Part shown: in pieces, positions 1-9,100 of the stretch
Layout: each line of letters starts with the position of its first letter
Position numbering within the stretch: position 1 is the first letter of the stretch
Assembly (NCBI GenBank): GCA_014799505.1
Contig: JAAVHV010000025.1
Location: forward strand, 1 to 35,268
DNA: 35,268 bases
From: Clostridiales bacterium
GTDB taxonomy: Bacteria > Bacillota > Clostridia > Oscillospirales > Oscillospiraceae
Direction of reading: 5' to 3'
Translations under genes and position numbers: made by a program
Notes under the pieces: model-generated
Told to the model about the DNA's origin: nothing
Databases searched by the model: none
What the model saw: only the letters and a program-made list of their open reading frames with translations

Positions 1-566
1 AGTTGGGCGATGGCGGGGTTGTCACCCTCCACAACGTAGTCAACGTCTTTGATGTTGATCTCGCTGCCGGTGAGGCCGTACACCCAGGGCATGTTCTGGT
101 TGACCTCAACGATGATGGTCTTGGCCCGCTCCAGCATGTCCGCCAGATGGGAGGCCGACAGGGCGTAGCTGAAATTGCCGTGATCGTCCATGGGGGTGAC
201 CTGGAGCATGGCCACGTCGGTGGTCACGTCGTCCCGGTAATACCGGGGCAGCTCGGAGTAGCGGATGGGGGCAAAGAAGCCCATGCCCTTGGCCATGATC
301 TTGCGGTCCACGCCGGAGCAGTGCCAGGCGTTCCAGGTGAAGTGGTCGCCGGCGTCGTCGGCCTTGGCGATCTCGGGCATCCACATGGTCACGCCGCCCC
401 GGACCTTCACGTCGAACAGCTCGTCCTTGCGGGCGGCCAGGGCCTTGTCCAGGGCCACGGGGTGGTTGACGCACCAGGTGTAGTCCACCCAGTCGCCGGA
501 CTTGACCACCTTCACCGCCTCCTCGGCGGTGGTGAGTTTTTCTTTGTAAAGTGCCTGCCAGTCCAT
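1..566 (-). CDS. Acetyl-CoA hydrolase/transferase family protein, probably butyryl-CoA:acetate CoA-transferase (3' end cut by window edge)
   Basis: The 188 visible residues are the N-terminal part of a family I CoA-transferase of the butyryl-CoA:acetate / 4-hydroxybutyrate CoA-transferase group, which moves CoA from butyryl-CoA to acetate in the last step of butyrate formation. The opening MDWQALYKEKL, then SGDWVDYTWCVNHPVALDKAL, VRGGVTMWMPEI, HFTWNAWHCSG and FFAPIRYSELPRYYR follow the typical N-terminal pattern of the family as I remember it. The catalytic Glu region lies beyond the window, so substrate choice cannot be judged here. The ATG at 566 follows the thiolase stop by 15 bp and has an AGAGG-type ribosome site, so the two genes are co-transcribed. 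Thiolase makes acetoacetyl-CoA at the start of the butyrate route and this enzyme would end it. The exact acceptor (acetate or 4-hydroxybutyrate) is inference. Confidence 0.8.
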   Translation of the reverse strand, partial: MDWQALYKEKLTTAEEAVKVVKSGDWVDYTWCVNHPVALDKALAARKDELFDVKVRGGVTMWMPEIAKADDAGDHFTWNAWHCSGVDRKIMAKGMGFFAPIRYSELPRYYRDDVTTDVAMLQVTPMDDHGNFSYALSASHLADMLERAKTIIVEVNQNMPWVYGLTGSEINIKDVDYVVEGDNPAIAQ

Positions 567-581
567 ATCAGGGCCTCTTTA

Positions 582-1841
582 TCAGCACTTCTCGAAGATG
601 GTGGCGACGCCCATGCCGCCGCCGATGCACAGGGTGGCCAGGCCGCGCTTGGCGTCGTCCCGCTTCTGCATCTCGTGGAGCAGGGTGACGATGATACGCG
701 CGCCGGAAGCGCCCACGGGGTGGCCGATGGAGATGGCGCCGCCGTTGACGTTGACCTTGCTCATGTCAAACTCCAGCTCACGGGCAACCGCGATGGACTG
801 GGCGGCAAAGGCCTCGTTGGCCTCCACCAGGTCGATGTCCTTGATGGTCACGCCGGCCTTCTTCATGGCCTCGCGGGAGGCGGGCACGGGGCCCACGCCC
901 ATGATCTTGGGGTCCACGCCGCCGTGGCCCCAGCTGACCAGCTTGGCCATGGGCTTCAGGCCGTACTTCTCCACGGCCTCGCCGGAGGCCAGCACGATGG
1001 CGGCCGCGCCGTCGTTGATGCCGGAGGCGTTGGCGGCGGTGACGCGCTGGACGTGCTTCTTGGCGTCGGCCTCGTGGACCTTGGTCACCTCGAAGGTGTG
1101 GACGACCTCGTCCTCAACGCCCTCGGGACCCACGGGGAACGCGCCGCGCAGCTTGGCGATGCCCTCGGCGGTGACGCCGGCCTTGGGGAACTCGTCCACC
1201 TTGAACTCCACCATTTCCTTCTTCTTCTTGATCATCACGGGGACGATCTCGTCGGCGAACTTGCCGGCGGCCTGGGCGGCCTCGGTCTTCTGCTGGGAGG
1301 AGGCGGCGAAGGCGTCCAGCTCCTCGCGGGTGATGCCCCAGATGTCGCAGATGTTCTCGGCGGTGGTGCCCATGTGGTAGTTGTTGTAGGCGTCCCACAG
1401 GCCGTCCTTGATCATGGTGTCCACCAGCTTCTTGTCGCCCATGCGGGCGCCCCAGCGGGCGTCGGGAGCGGCGTAGGGGGCGGCGCTCATGTTCTCAGTG
1501 CCGCCGCACACCACGATCTCAGCGTCGCCGGAGCGGATGGCCCGGGCGGCCTCGATGACGGACTTCATGCCGGAGCCGCAAACCATGCCCACGGTGTAGG
1601 CGGGGACGTTGAAGGGGATGCCGGCCTTGATGGCCACCTGGCGGGCGGGGTTCTGGCCCTGGGCGGCGGTCAGGATACAGCCGAACATGACCTCGTCAAC
1701 CTGCTCCGGCTTCACGTTGGCCCGGTTCAGGACTTCCTTCACCACGGCGGCGCCCAGGTCGGTGGCGGGGATGTCCTTCAGGCTTCCGCCAAAGGAACCA
1801 ACGGCGGTACGGCAGCAGTTGACGACATACAAATCTTTCAT
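582..1841 (-). CDS. thlA: Acetyl-CoA C-acetyltransferase (thiolase)
   Basis: Condenses two acetyl-CoA to acetoacetyl-CoA, the first step of butyrate synthesis. The 419-residue protein has all the thiolase landmarks: nucleophilic Cys88 in VGMVCGSGMKS, NEAFA at 342-346, His374 in SIGHPVGASGAR and Cys405 in LCIGGGMGVA near the C-terminus. Usual biosynthetic thiolases are about 390-395 residues. The extra length is a charged insert at about residues 238-266, between LRGAFPVG and VTAANASG, where close relatives as I know them have only a few residues. The start at 1841 has GGAGG eight bases upstream and lies below a strong promoter. It heads an operon with the CoA-transferase 15 bp downstream. Biosynthetic direction is inferred from that neighbour. 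Confidence 0.93.
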   Translation of the reverse strand: MKDLYVVNCCRTAVGSFGGSLKDIPATDLGAAVVKEVLNRANVKPEQVDEVMFGCILTAAQGQNPARQVAIKAGIPFNVPAYTVGMVCGSGMKSVIEAARAIRSGDAEIVVCGGTENMSAAPYAAPDARWGARMGDKKLVDTMIKDGLWDAYNNYHMGTTAENICDIWGITREELDAFAASSQQKTEAAQAAGKFADEIVPVMIKKKKEMVEFKVDEFPKAGVTAEGIAKLRGAFPVGPEGVEDEVVHTFEVTKVHEADAKKHVQRVTAANASGINDGAAAIVLASGEAVEKYGLKPMAKLVSWGHGGVDPKIMGVGPVPASREAMKKAGVTIKDIDLVEANEAFAAQSIAVARELEFDMSKVNVNGGAISIGHPVGASGARIIVTLLHEMQKRDDAKRGLATLCIGGGMGVATIFEKC

Positions 1842-1903
1842 GGGAATCGACCTCCAAATTGATATATTTTGTTGAATCCCGCTTTGTTAAGATTCTAACT
1901 ATC

Positions 1904-1932
1904 ATTATAAACAGGTGGGGGGAAAATTGCAA
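1904..1932 (-). promoter_or_regulatory. Sigma-A promoter for the thiolase/CoA-transferase operon
   Basis: On the minus strand TTGCAA (1927-1932) and a perfect TATAAT (1904-1909) are separated by exactly 17 bp. The start codon follows about 60 bp later with a GGAGG ribosome site. No other promoter is visible before the CoA-transferase, so this one probably serves both genes. Confidence 0.75.
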
Positions 1933-1980
1933 CAGAAAATCGGCAGCTTTTTGGGAAAGGGGACAAGAAAATCGGAGAGG

Positions 1981-2135
1981 CGCTGTCCGCTTCTCAGCGT
2001 CCTTCGTTGTCACGCTTTGAAGCGGCCAGGGCGCTCGGTCGCTTTCCCTCCGACTCGGCCTGGTCTTGGGCGGCTCTGCCGCCCCGCGCTCGGCCTCGCT
2101 CCAGTCCAAGCTTCCTCGCTGTCCGCTTCTCAGCG
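1981..2135 (-). repeat. Dispersed repeat R1, copy A (flanked by a 19-bp direct repeat)
   Basis: The segment 2007-2135 resembles 25578-25707 over about 120 bp. Shared blocks include TTGTCACGCT at one end, TTCCCTCCGACTCGG (2044-2058), CTGGTCT, and CTCG-CCTCGCTCC-GTCCA. Between the blocks is a hairpin, GGGCGGC-TCT-GCCGCCC (2068-2084), whose stem sequence differs from copy B but still pairs. In this copy an identical 19-mer, CGCTGTCCGCTTCTCAGCG, sits at 1981-1999 and 2117-2135. The second 19-mer contains the last Arg codon and stop of the P-type ATPase. The element therefore starts at the stop codon of the upstream minus-strand gene, as copy B does after mreC. Function unknown; a palindromic (REP/MITE-like) repeat or a 3'-UTR structure are both possible. 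Confidence 0.75.
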
Positions 2136-4766
2136 CTTCGCCCGCCGCACCGCTTTTTCCACCTCGCACACCACCAGCGGCGTGAGGGACAGGGCCAGCA
2201 CCACCAGCCATTCCACGGCGTTCAAAAAACACACCTGGAACACCGCCTGGAGTGGGGGAATGAGCAGCACCGAGAGCTGGAGCGCCATGCCCACCAGGAA
2301 GGCTTTGTTCATGGCCGGGTTGGACAGCAGGCCGATGTGGGCGATGGACTGGGTCTCGCTGCGCACGTCATAGGCGTGGAAGAGCTGGCAGAAGGTGAGG
2401 GTGGCGAAGGCCATGGTGTTGGCGGTGGCTGCCGCCAGGGTGGGGTCGCTGAGCACATACTCCCCCAGCCAGTAGGCCGCCAGGGTCAGCAGGCCCACCA
2501 TGGCCCCCTGCCAGGCCAGGCGGATGGAAAAGCGCTTGGTGAACAGCGGCTCCGAGGCGGCCCGGGGCTTTTCCTCCATGACGGAGGGCTCCACCGGCTC
2601 CATGCCCAGGGCCAGGGCGGGGAGGGAGTCGGTGACCAGGTTCAGCCACAAAAGCTGCACCGCCACCAGGGGGGGCTGGTGGAAGTTGAAGAGGGTGGCC
2701 AGGAAGAGGGTGACGATCTCGCCGATGTTGCAGGAGAGCAGGTAGTGGATGGCCTTTTTGATGTTGGAGTAGATGCCCCGGCCCTGCTCCACCGCCTTGA
2801 CGATGGTGGCGAAGTTGTCATCGGTGAGGATCATGTCCGCCGCGCCCTTGGCCACGTCGGTGCCGGTGATGCCCATGGCGCAGCCGATGTCCGCCACCTT
2901 CAGGGCGGGGGCGTCGTTCACCCCGTCTCCCGTCATGGCCACCACCATGCCCTTCTTCTGCCACGCCTTGACGATGCGCATTTTGTGCTCGGGGGAGACC
3001 CGGGCATAGACCGCGAATTTGTCCACGTCCTGCTCCAGCAGCTCCTGGGGCATGAAGTCCAGGTCCTCGCCGGTGATGGCAAGGTCGCCGGGACGGAAAA
3101 TGTCAAGCTCCTTGGCGATGGCCACGGCGGTGAGCTTGTGGTCGCCGGTGATCATCACCGGGCGGATGCCCGCGCCGTAGCACTGGGCCACCGCGCCCTT
3201 CACCTCCAGGCGGGGCGGGTCGATCATGCCCACCAGGCCCACAAAGGTGAGGCCGGTCTCCAATTCCTCGCTGGTGGGGTTGCCGCTGGGTAATTTTTCA
3301 ATGTCTTTATACCCGCAGGCGAGGACGCGGAGGGCCTGCTCCGCCATGGAGCCGTTGGCGGCCTCCACGTCCCGGGCCAGGGCGGCGGTGAGGGGGACCG
3401 GAGAGCCGGCCAAAATGTGGGTGCTCCGGGAGAGCAGCACGTCGGGCGCGCCCTTTACCATGACCCGGTATTTGCCGGATTTGCCGTTTAAGGGATGGAC
3501 GGTGCTCATCAGCTTGCGGTCGGAGTCAAAGGGCAGCTCGGACACCCGGGGGAACTCCCGCTCCATCATGTTCTTGTCCAGGCCGTCCAAGAGGGCGGCG
3601 TCCACAAAGGCGGTCTCGGTGGGGTCGCCGGTGGTCTTCGGCTTGCCGTCCTCGCCCTCCGTCAGCACCGTGTCGTTGCACAGCGCGCCGATGGTCAGCG
3701 CTTCCTTCCGGTGGCGGTCGCCGGAAGTCCACACCTGCTGGACGGTCATGCGGTTCTGGGTGAGGGTGCCCGTCTTGTCCGAACAGATCACGCCGGCGCA
3801 GCCCAGGGTCTCCACCGCGGGCAGCTTCTTCACGATGGCGTTGTGCTTCACCATGCGCTGGACGCCCAGGGCCAGCACGATGGTGACGATGGCGGGCAGG
3901 CCCTCCGGGATGGCGGCCACCGCCAGCGACACCGCCGCCATGAGCATTTCCAGGATGGGCCGGTGGTAGAGCAGGCCCACGCCGAACATCACCGCGCACA
4001 CGGCGAGGCAGACAAAGGACAGGGTTTTCGAGATCTCCGCCAGCTTGCGCTGGAGGGGGGTGGACGTGTCCTCCTCCCCCATGAGCATACCGGCGATGCG
4101 GCCCACCTCGGTGTCCATGCCGGTGGCGGTGACCACGCAGACGGCGCGGCCGTTGGTGATGACGGTGGACGAGATCACCATGTTGCTCCGGTCGCCCAGG
4201 ACGGTCTCCGGGGGCAGCACCTCATCCGCCTGCTTGTTCACCGGGACGGATTCGCCGGTCATAGCGGATTCATCCGCCTTCAAATTGGCGCATTCCAAAA
4301 TGCGGGCGTCGGCGGGCACCAGATCCCCCGCCTCCAGCACGATGATGTCGCCGGGAACCAGGGCGTCCGTCTCCAGGCGGATCTGCTGCCCGCCCCGGAT
4401 CACCTTCGCCAGCGGGGCGGACATTTTCTGCAATGCCTCCAGCGCTTTTTCAGCGCTGTCCTCCTGGGAGATGGAGATGCAGGCGTTTACCACCACGATC
4501 ACCAGGATGATGAGGGCCTCGATCCAGTCCTCCCCAACCGAGGACACCAGCGACAGCGCCGCCGCCGCCAGCAGGACGAGGATCATGGGGTCTTTCATCT
4601 GCCCGAAAAAGCGGGCGGCCAGGGATTGCTTCTTGGCCCCCGCCAGCTTGTTGGGGCCGTGCTTCTCCAGCCGCTCCTCCGCCTGACGGGGGGAGAGACC
4701 GGAACTCTGGCTGGTGTCCAGCTCGTGGAGAACCTGGGCGGCGGGTTTGGCGTACCATTGGGTCAT
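2130..4766 (-). CDS. Cation-transporting P-type ATPase, Ca2+ (type II) class
   Basis: ATP-driven membrane pump, most likely exporting Ca2+. The 878-residue protein has, in order: an N-terminal cation-ATPase domain; actuator TGES at 170-173; M4 PEGLPA at 287-292; phosphorylation site Asp330 in CSDKTGTLTQNR; nucleotide-domain KGAPD near 438; hinge TGDGVNDAP at 612-620; then the C-terminal membrane helices. Ca2+-type ligands can be read in M5 (Asn680 and Glu683 in SCNIGE) and M6 (Asn709 and Asp713 in NLVTDSLPALALG), as in SERCA-like pumps. The ATG at 4766 was preferred because AAGGAG lies eight bases upstream and the protein then opens MTQWYA; the open frame continues 34 codons further with no ribosome site. 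Its last codon and stop lie inside repeat R1 copy A. It is the only gene of its transcription unit. Ion specificity is inferred from motifs. Confidence 0.92.
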   Translation of the reverse strand: MTQWYAKPAAQVLHELDTSQSSGLSPRQAEERLEKHGPNKLAGAKKQSLAARFFGQMKDPMILVLLAAAALSLVSSVGEDWIEALIILVIVVVNACISISQEDSAEKALEALQKMSAPLAKVIRGGQQIRLETDALVPGDIIVLEAGDLVPADARILECANLKADESAMTGESVPVNKQADEVLPPETVLGDRSNMVISSTVITNGRAVCVVTATGMDTEVGRIAGMLMGEEDTSTPLQRKLAEISKTLSFVCLAVCAVMFGVGLLYHRPILEMLMAAVSLAVAAIPEGLPAIVTIVLALGVQRMVKHNAIVKKLPAVETLGCAGVICSDKTGTLTQNRMTVQQVWTSGDRHRKEALTIGALCNDTVLTEGEDGKPKTTGDPTETAFVDAALLDGLDKNMMEREFPRVSELPFDSDRKLMSTVHPLNGKSGKYRVMVKGAPDVLLSRSTHILAGSPVPLTAALARDVEAANGSMAEQALRVLACGYKDIEKLPSGNPTSEELETGLTFVGLVGMIDPPRLEVKGAVAQCYGAGIRPVMITGDHKLTAVAIAKELDIFRPGDLAITGEDLDFMPQELLEQDVDKFAVYARVSPEHKMRIVKAWQKKGMVVAMTGDGVNDAPALKVADIGCAMGITGTDVAKGAADMILTDDNFATIVKAVEQGRGIYSNIKKAIHYLLSCNIGEIVTLFLATLFNFHQPPLVAVQLLWLNLVTDSLPALALGMEPVEPSVMEEKPRAASEPLFTKRFSIRLAWQGAMVGLLTLAAYWLGEYVLSDPTLAAATANTMAFATLTFCQLFHAYDVRSETQSIAHIGLLSNPAMNKAFLVGMALQLSVLLIPPLQAVFQVCFLNAVEWLVVLALSLTPLVVCEVEKAVRRAKR

Positions 4767-4850
4767 GCTCACAACACTCCTTTTTCTTTCACTGTCTATG
4801 ATATCAATTGCGAAGGTCGAATGATAGGGAAGGGGGACAAGCGGGGAAAC

Positions 4851-4892
4851 AAAAAAAGACTTATCCACAGCGTGACGCTGTGGATAAGTCTT
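4851..4892 (-). terminator. Rho-independent terminator after the PpiC gene; the stem carries two inverted DnaA-box sequences
   Basis: A perfect 17-bp stem (4856-4872 with 4876-4892, loop of 3) is followed on the minus strand by a run of seven T, 24 bp after the foldase stop codon. Each arm contains TTATCCACA (on the plus strand at 4861-4869, on the minus strand from 4887 to 4879), which equals the consensus DnaA box. Termination is the clear role; DnaA binding is only a possibility. Confidence 0.85.
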
Positions 4893-4915
4893 ATCGTTTC
4901 ATACGGAACCGGAGG

Positions 4916-6064
4916 TCAACCCACGCCCTCTTCCTCTCCGTACAGGGCCTGCTGATACACGGTGAGGCGGTTGTAGAAGTCCTCGGGGTCCAGGGTGGAC
5001 AGGGCGTCCGCCCGGGTGACGTCCGCCGCGTCCTCCCACTGCCGGACCAGGCCCTCCAGGGCGTCGGCGCGGAAGTTTGCCCCGTATTCGGCCTTTGTCT
5101 CGTCGGTGAGGGGCAGACGGAGCATGATGTGGTAGCCGTAGTCCGTCTCCACCACGCCGGACAGCCCGCCGATCTCCAGCTCCAGCGTGGCCTCACGGAA
5201 GCCGCCCACCAGGGAGTCGTTGGCGCTGAACACGTAGCCGTCCGGGTTGGTGGCCAAACCGCCGTCCTCGCTGTACTCGTTCATCAGCTCGTCAAACTTG
5301 GCCTCCAGGTCGGACGCCCCCTGGAGCTGGGAGAGCAGATCCTCCGCCTGGGCCTTCTTGGCGGCAATCTGGTCGTCCGGCAAGGGCTGGTTGGAGTCGT
5401 CGGTGGTCTTGAGCAGGATGTGCTTGACGGCGAACACGCCAAGGGAGTCCAGGTACTCGTCCAGCTCCTGCTCGTCGGGCTCGTGGGTGAGGGCGGCCAG
5501 CAGGTTGTCATAGTAGGCATTGGAGAGGATGAGGACGTTGATGGAGTCGTCCGAGAGGCCGTAGCCGGACTGGAGCATCTCGCGGGTCTCGTCATCCAGC
5601 GAGTCCTGGGCCTCCTTGACCTGGGCGTCGGTGGGCAGACAGCCCAGCTCCGCCGCCTTCTGGCGCAGCAGGGTCTGGCTGACACAGAAATAGACGGACT
5701 CCTCGATCATGTCGCTGGCATAGTCGGACAGGCTCAGGCCGAACATACCGTAGTAGGACATGAAATAATAGCAGTTGTAGTCCAGCCAGTAGAGGAACAG
5801 GTCGGCGGGCACGTCCTCCCCGTTGACGGTAAGGGCCGTGTCCCCGGCGGACATACCGGCGGAGAACTCCAGCACGCCCTGGCTCAGGTCGGCCACGATC
5901 TCCGGGGTGGCGCTGGGATCGGCGTTGGGGTTGGCGGACACCTCTTCAGAGGGGTCTGCGGAGGGAGAGGGGCTTTCCGTGCTGTCGCCGGACTTGCAGG
6001 CGAACAGGGACAGGGCCATGGCTCCCGCCAGGAGCAGGGCCAGAAGTCGTTTCCAGTTTTTCAT
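4916..6064 (-). CDS. PpiC/PrsA-like foldase lipoprotein (peptidyl-prolyl isomerase)
   Basis: Probable surface-anchored chaperone/isomerase that helps exported proteins fold. The 382-residue protein starts with a lipoprotein signal: KR, a hydrophobic stretch, then LFAC with Cys23 as the lipidation site, followed by a Ser/Asp-rich linker. The SurA-type N-terminal helices lead to a parvulin domain at about 230-345, with VKHILLKT, a FDELMNEYSEDGG segment, and GVVETDYGYHIMLRL. The start at 6064 was chosen because GGAG precedes it and it gives the signal peptide directly; the longer frame to 6130 has neither. It lies downstream of mfd, as in many Firmicutes, but has its own promoter. The client proteins are unknown. 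An SRP-like or pure chaperone role without isomerase activity is possible. Confidence 0.85.
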   Translation of the reverse strand: MKNWKRLLALLLAGAMALSLFACKSGDSTESPSPSADPSEEVSANPNADPSATPEIVADLSQGVLEFSAGMSAGDTALTVNGEDVPADLFLYWLDYNCYYFMSYYGMFGLSLSDYASDMIEESVYFCVSQTLLRQKAAELGCLPTDAQVKEAQDSLDDETREMLQSGYGLSDDSINVLILSNAYYDNLLAALTHEPDEQELDEYLDSLGVFAVKHILLKTTDDSNQPLPDDQIAAKKAQAEDLLSQLQGASDLEAKFDELMNEYSEDGGLATNPDGYVFSANDSLVGGFREATLELEIGGLSGVVETDYGYHIMLRLPLTDETKAEYGANFRADALEGLVRQWEDAADVTRADALSTLDPEDFYNRLTVYQQALYGEEEGVG

Positions 6065-6118
6065 TGTGATTCTCCAATCCATGCGGAAAATTTTAGGGGT
6101 CAAGTACCGTTGACGGGT

Positions 6119-6147
6119 ATTATACACCAACGATCCGGCAAATGCAA
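6119..6147 (-). promoter_or_regulatory. Sigma-A promoter for the PpiC/PrsA-like gene
   Basis: On the minus strand TTGCAT (6142-6147) and TATAAT (6119-6124) have a 17-bp spacer. The -35 box sits just after the mfd stop codon. The start codon follows about 55 bp downstream. Confidence 0.7.
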
Positions 6148-6148
6148 A

Positions 6149-9100
6149 TCAACCTTCGACCGGGGGCAGCAGGGCGGCGTACCGCTCCACCACCTGGGAG
6201 GCCATGCGCAGGGGATCCTCAGATTTGCGCAGCTTCAGGGTGAAGGCGGGGACGTCGCCGGGGGAGAACAGCAGCCGGCCCGGATACTGCCCCGCCAGGG
6301 CGGCGATGGACTCCAGGTCGAATTTCTCCAGGGTGAACACCAGGCCGGACGCCTTTTGGGAGATGTCCTTGATGGAGCAGGCCGCCCCCTGGCCCCGGAG
6401 GAGGGCCACGGAGATCAGGTTGTTCACCTGCCGGGGCGGGTCGCCAAAGCGGTCGATGAGTTCGTCGGTCACATCGTCCGCGTCCTCCGCCGTGCGCACC
6501 CGGGCGATGCGGCGGTACAGATCCATGCGCTGCTCCGGCGAGGGGACGTATTTGTCCGGGATGGAGGCGGCCACGGTCAGGTCCACCGTGCACTCGGGCA
6601 GCTTGGCGGGGGCCTCGCCTGTTTGCTCTAGGACAGCTTCTTCCAATAGTTTTAGGTATAAGTCGTAGCCCACGCTCATCAGGAAGCCGGACTGCTCCGG
6701 GCCTAAGAGGTTGCCCGCGCCCCGGATCTCCAGATCCCGCATGGCGATTTTGAAGCCGGAGCCGAACTCGGCGTACTCCCGGATGGCGGACAGCCGCTTG
6801 GCGGCGATCTCGGTGAGCACCTTGCCCTGACGGTAGGTCATATAGGCGTAGGCACGCCGGGCGGAGCGGCCCACCCGGCCCCGGATCTGATGGAGCTGGG
6901 CCAGGCCCATCTTGTCCGCGTCCTCGATGATGAGGGTGTTCACGTTGGCGATGTCGATGCCCGTCTCGATGATGGTGGTGCACACCAGCACGTCCACCTC
7001 GCCGTCGGACACACGGGTCATCACATCGCCCAGCTCCTCCTGGGTCATCTTGCCGTGGCCCACCGCCACCACCGCGCCCTCCCCCAGCATCTCCTGGATG
7101 CGGGCGGCGGTGCGCTGGATGGTGTCCACCCGGTTGTGGAGGTAGTACACCTGCCCGCCCCGCTCCAGCTCCCGGCGCATGGCATCGGCCAGCACCGACC
7201 AGTCGTGCTCCAGCACGTAGGTCTGCACCGGCTGGCGGTTGGAGGGGGGCTCCTCGATGGCGGACATATCCCGAATGCCGGACAGCGCCATGTTCAGCGT
7301 GCGGGGGATGGGGGTGGCGGACAGGGTGAGCACGTCCACCTGCTTGGACATCTCCTTCAAGCGCTCCTTGTGGGTGACGCCGAAGCGCTGTTCCTCGTCC
7401 ACCACCAGCAGGCCCAGGTCTTTGAAGCGCACGTCCTTTTGCAGCAGCCGGTGGGTGCCGATGAGCAGATCCACCGAGCCGTTCTCCACCCCGGCCAGCG
7501 CCTTTTTCATCTGGGCGGGGGTGCGGAAGCGGCTGACCACCTCGATCTCCACCGGGTACTTGGCGAAGCGGCTCCGGGCGGTGAGGTAGTGCTGACGGGC
7601 CAGCACGGTGGTGGGCACCAAAATGGCGGCCTGCTTGCCGTCCAGCACGCACTTCATGATGGCCCGGAGGGCCACCTCCGTCTTGCCGTAGCCCACGTCG
7701 CCGCACAGCAGGCGGTCCATGGGCCGGGGGGCCTCCATGTCACGCTTGATCTCCCGGATGGAGCGGAGCTGGTCCTCCGTCTCATCGTAGGGGAAGTCCT
7801 CCTCGAACTCCTTCTGCCAGGGGGAGTCGGGGGCAAAGGCATACCCCGGCTGGCGCTGGCGCTGGGCGTAGAGCTGGATCAGTCCCTTGGCCAGCTCCTT
7901 CACCGCCTTCCGGGTGCGGGCCTTGGCCTTCTCCCACTCGCCGCCGCCCAGCTTGGACAGCTTCTTGGTCTCCGGGTCCTCCCCGCCGCCGATATACTTG
8001 GCGATGGCGTCCAGCTGGGTGGCGGGCAGATACAGGGTGTCCGTCCCGGCGTAGGCCAGCTTCACGTAGTCCTTCTCCACGCCGTCCACCGTCATCTTCA
8101 CCATGCCCACAAACCGGCCGATGCCGTGGTGCTCGTGGACGACCAAATCTCCGGGGGAAAGATCTGTAAAGGAATCCACCTTGCGCCGGTCCGCGGCGTT
8201 CTTCAGCCGCTTGCCGCGCCGCCTCGGCTCGTTCCCGCCCTCCGTCAGCACGGCGTAGGGACAGCCGATGTAGTCAAACCCCGCCGACAGCCCGCCCACC
8301 GCGATGGTGACGCCCCCGGGCTGGGGCAGGTCGTGGAGCTGGAAGTCCACCGCCGAGCGCACCTTGCGCTCCCGGAGCATGGATTGCAGATTCAGCGCCC
8401 GCTGCTCGCTGCCCACCAGCACCACCGTGCCCGTGTCCGCGTTTTGCAGCTGGGTCAGGTCCGCCGCCGCCGCGTCCAGGCTGGCCCCAAAGGAGGAGAG
8501 CTGCCGGCCCTGGGCGGTGAGGATCACCTTGGGCGGCAGGGGGGTGGCGGAGGTGGTGAAGGAGTCCAGGAAGCACAGGGCGTGGTCGGCCAGCACCTCC
8601 ATCAGCTCGTCCATGGTGGCGGAAAACCGGGCGTGTTTTCCATTAAGCTTGCCAGCTTCCAGCAGGGTCTTGATGTCCTCGTTTAACTGCCACTGCCAGT
8701 TTTTTCCCCGCTCCGCCACCCGGCTGGACTCGGACAGGCACACGATGGCGTCCGGGGGCAGATGGTGGGCGGCGGTGGCCAGCTTTGCGTATCGAGCGGG
8801 GAGCTGGCAGTCCCCCGAGCGCTCCCAACTGCCGTCCTCGGTGCGGACGGGCAAAAGCTCGCTGACGGGCAGGAAGGTCGCTTTTTCTAAGCGACCAATC
8901 CGCCGCTGGGAGGAGACGTCGAACAGGCCCATGGAGTCCACGTCCCGGTCCCAGAACTCGATGCGGACGGGGTCGTCCGCCCCGGGGGAGAATACGTCCA
9001 GAATGCCGCCCCGCAGGGCGAACTGGCCCACGCCCTCCACCTGCTGACAGCGGGTGTAGCCCAGGGCGGCCAAACGGTCGGCCAGCTCGTCCAGGTCGTA

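Noticed and set aside
3..1862. A 619-residue open frame on the plus strand opposite the thiolase and CoA-transferase
   Set aside because: It is a His/Gly/Val-rich mirror of GC-rich coding DNA, with no ribosome site or domain; the minus-strand genes explain the region.
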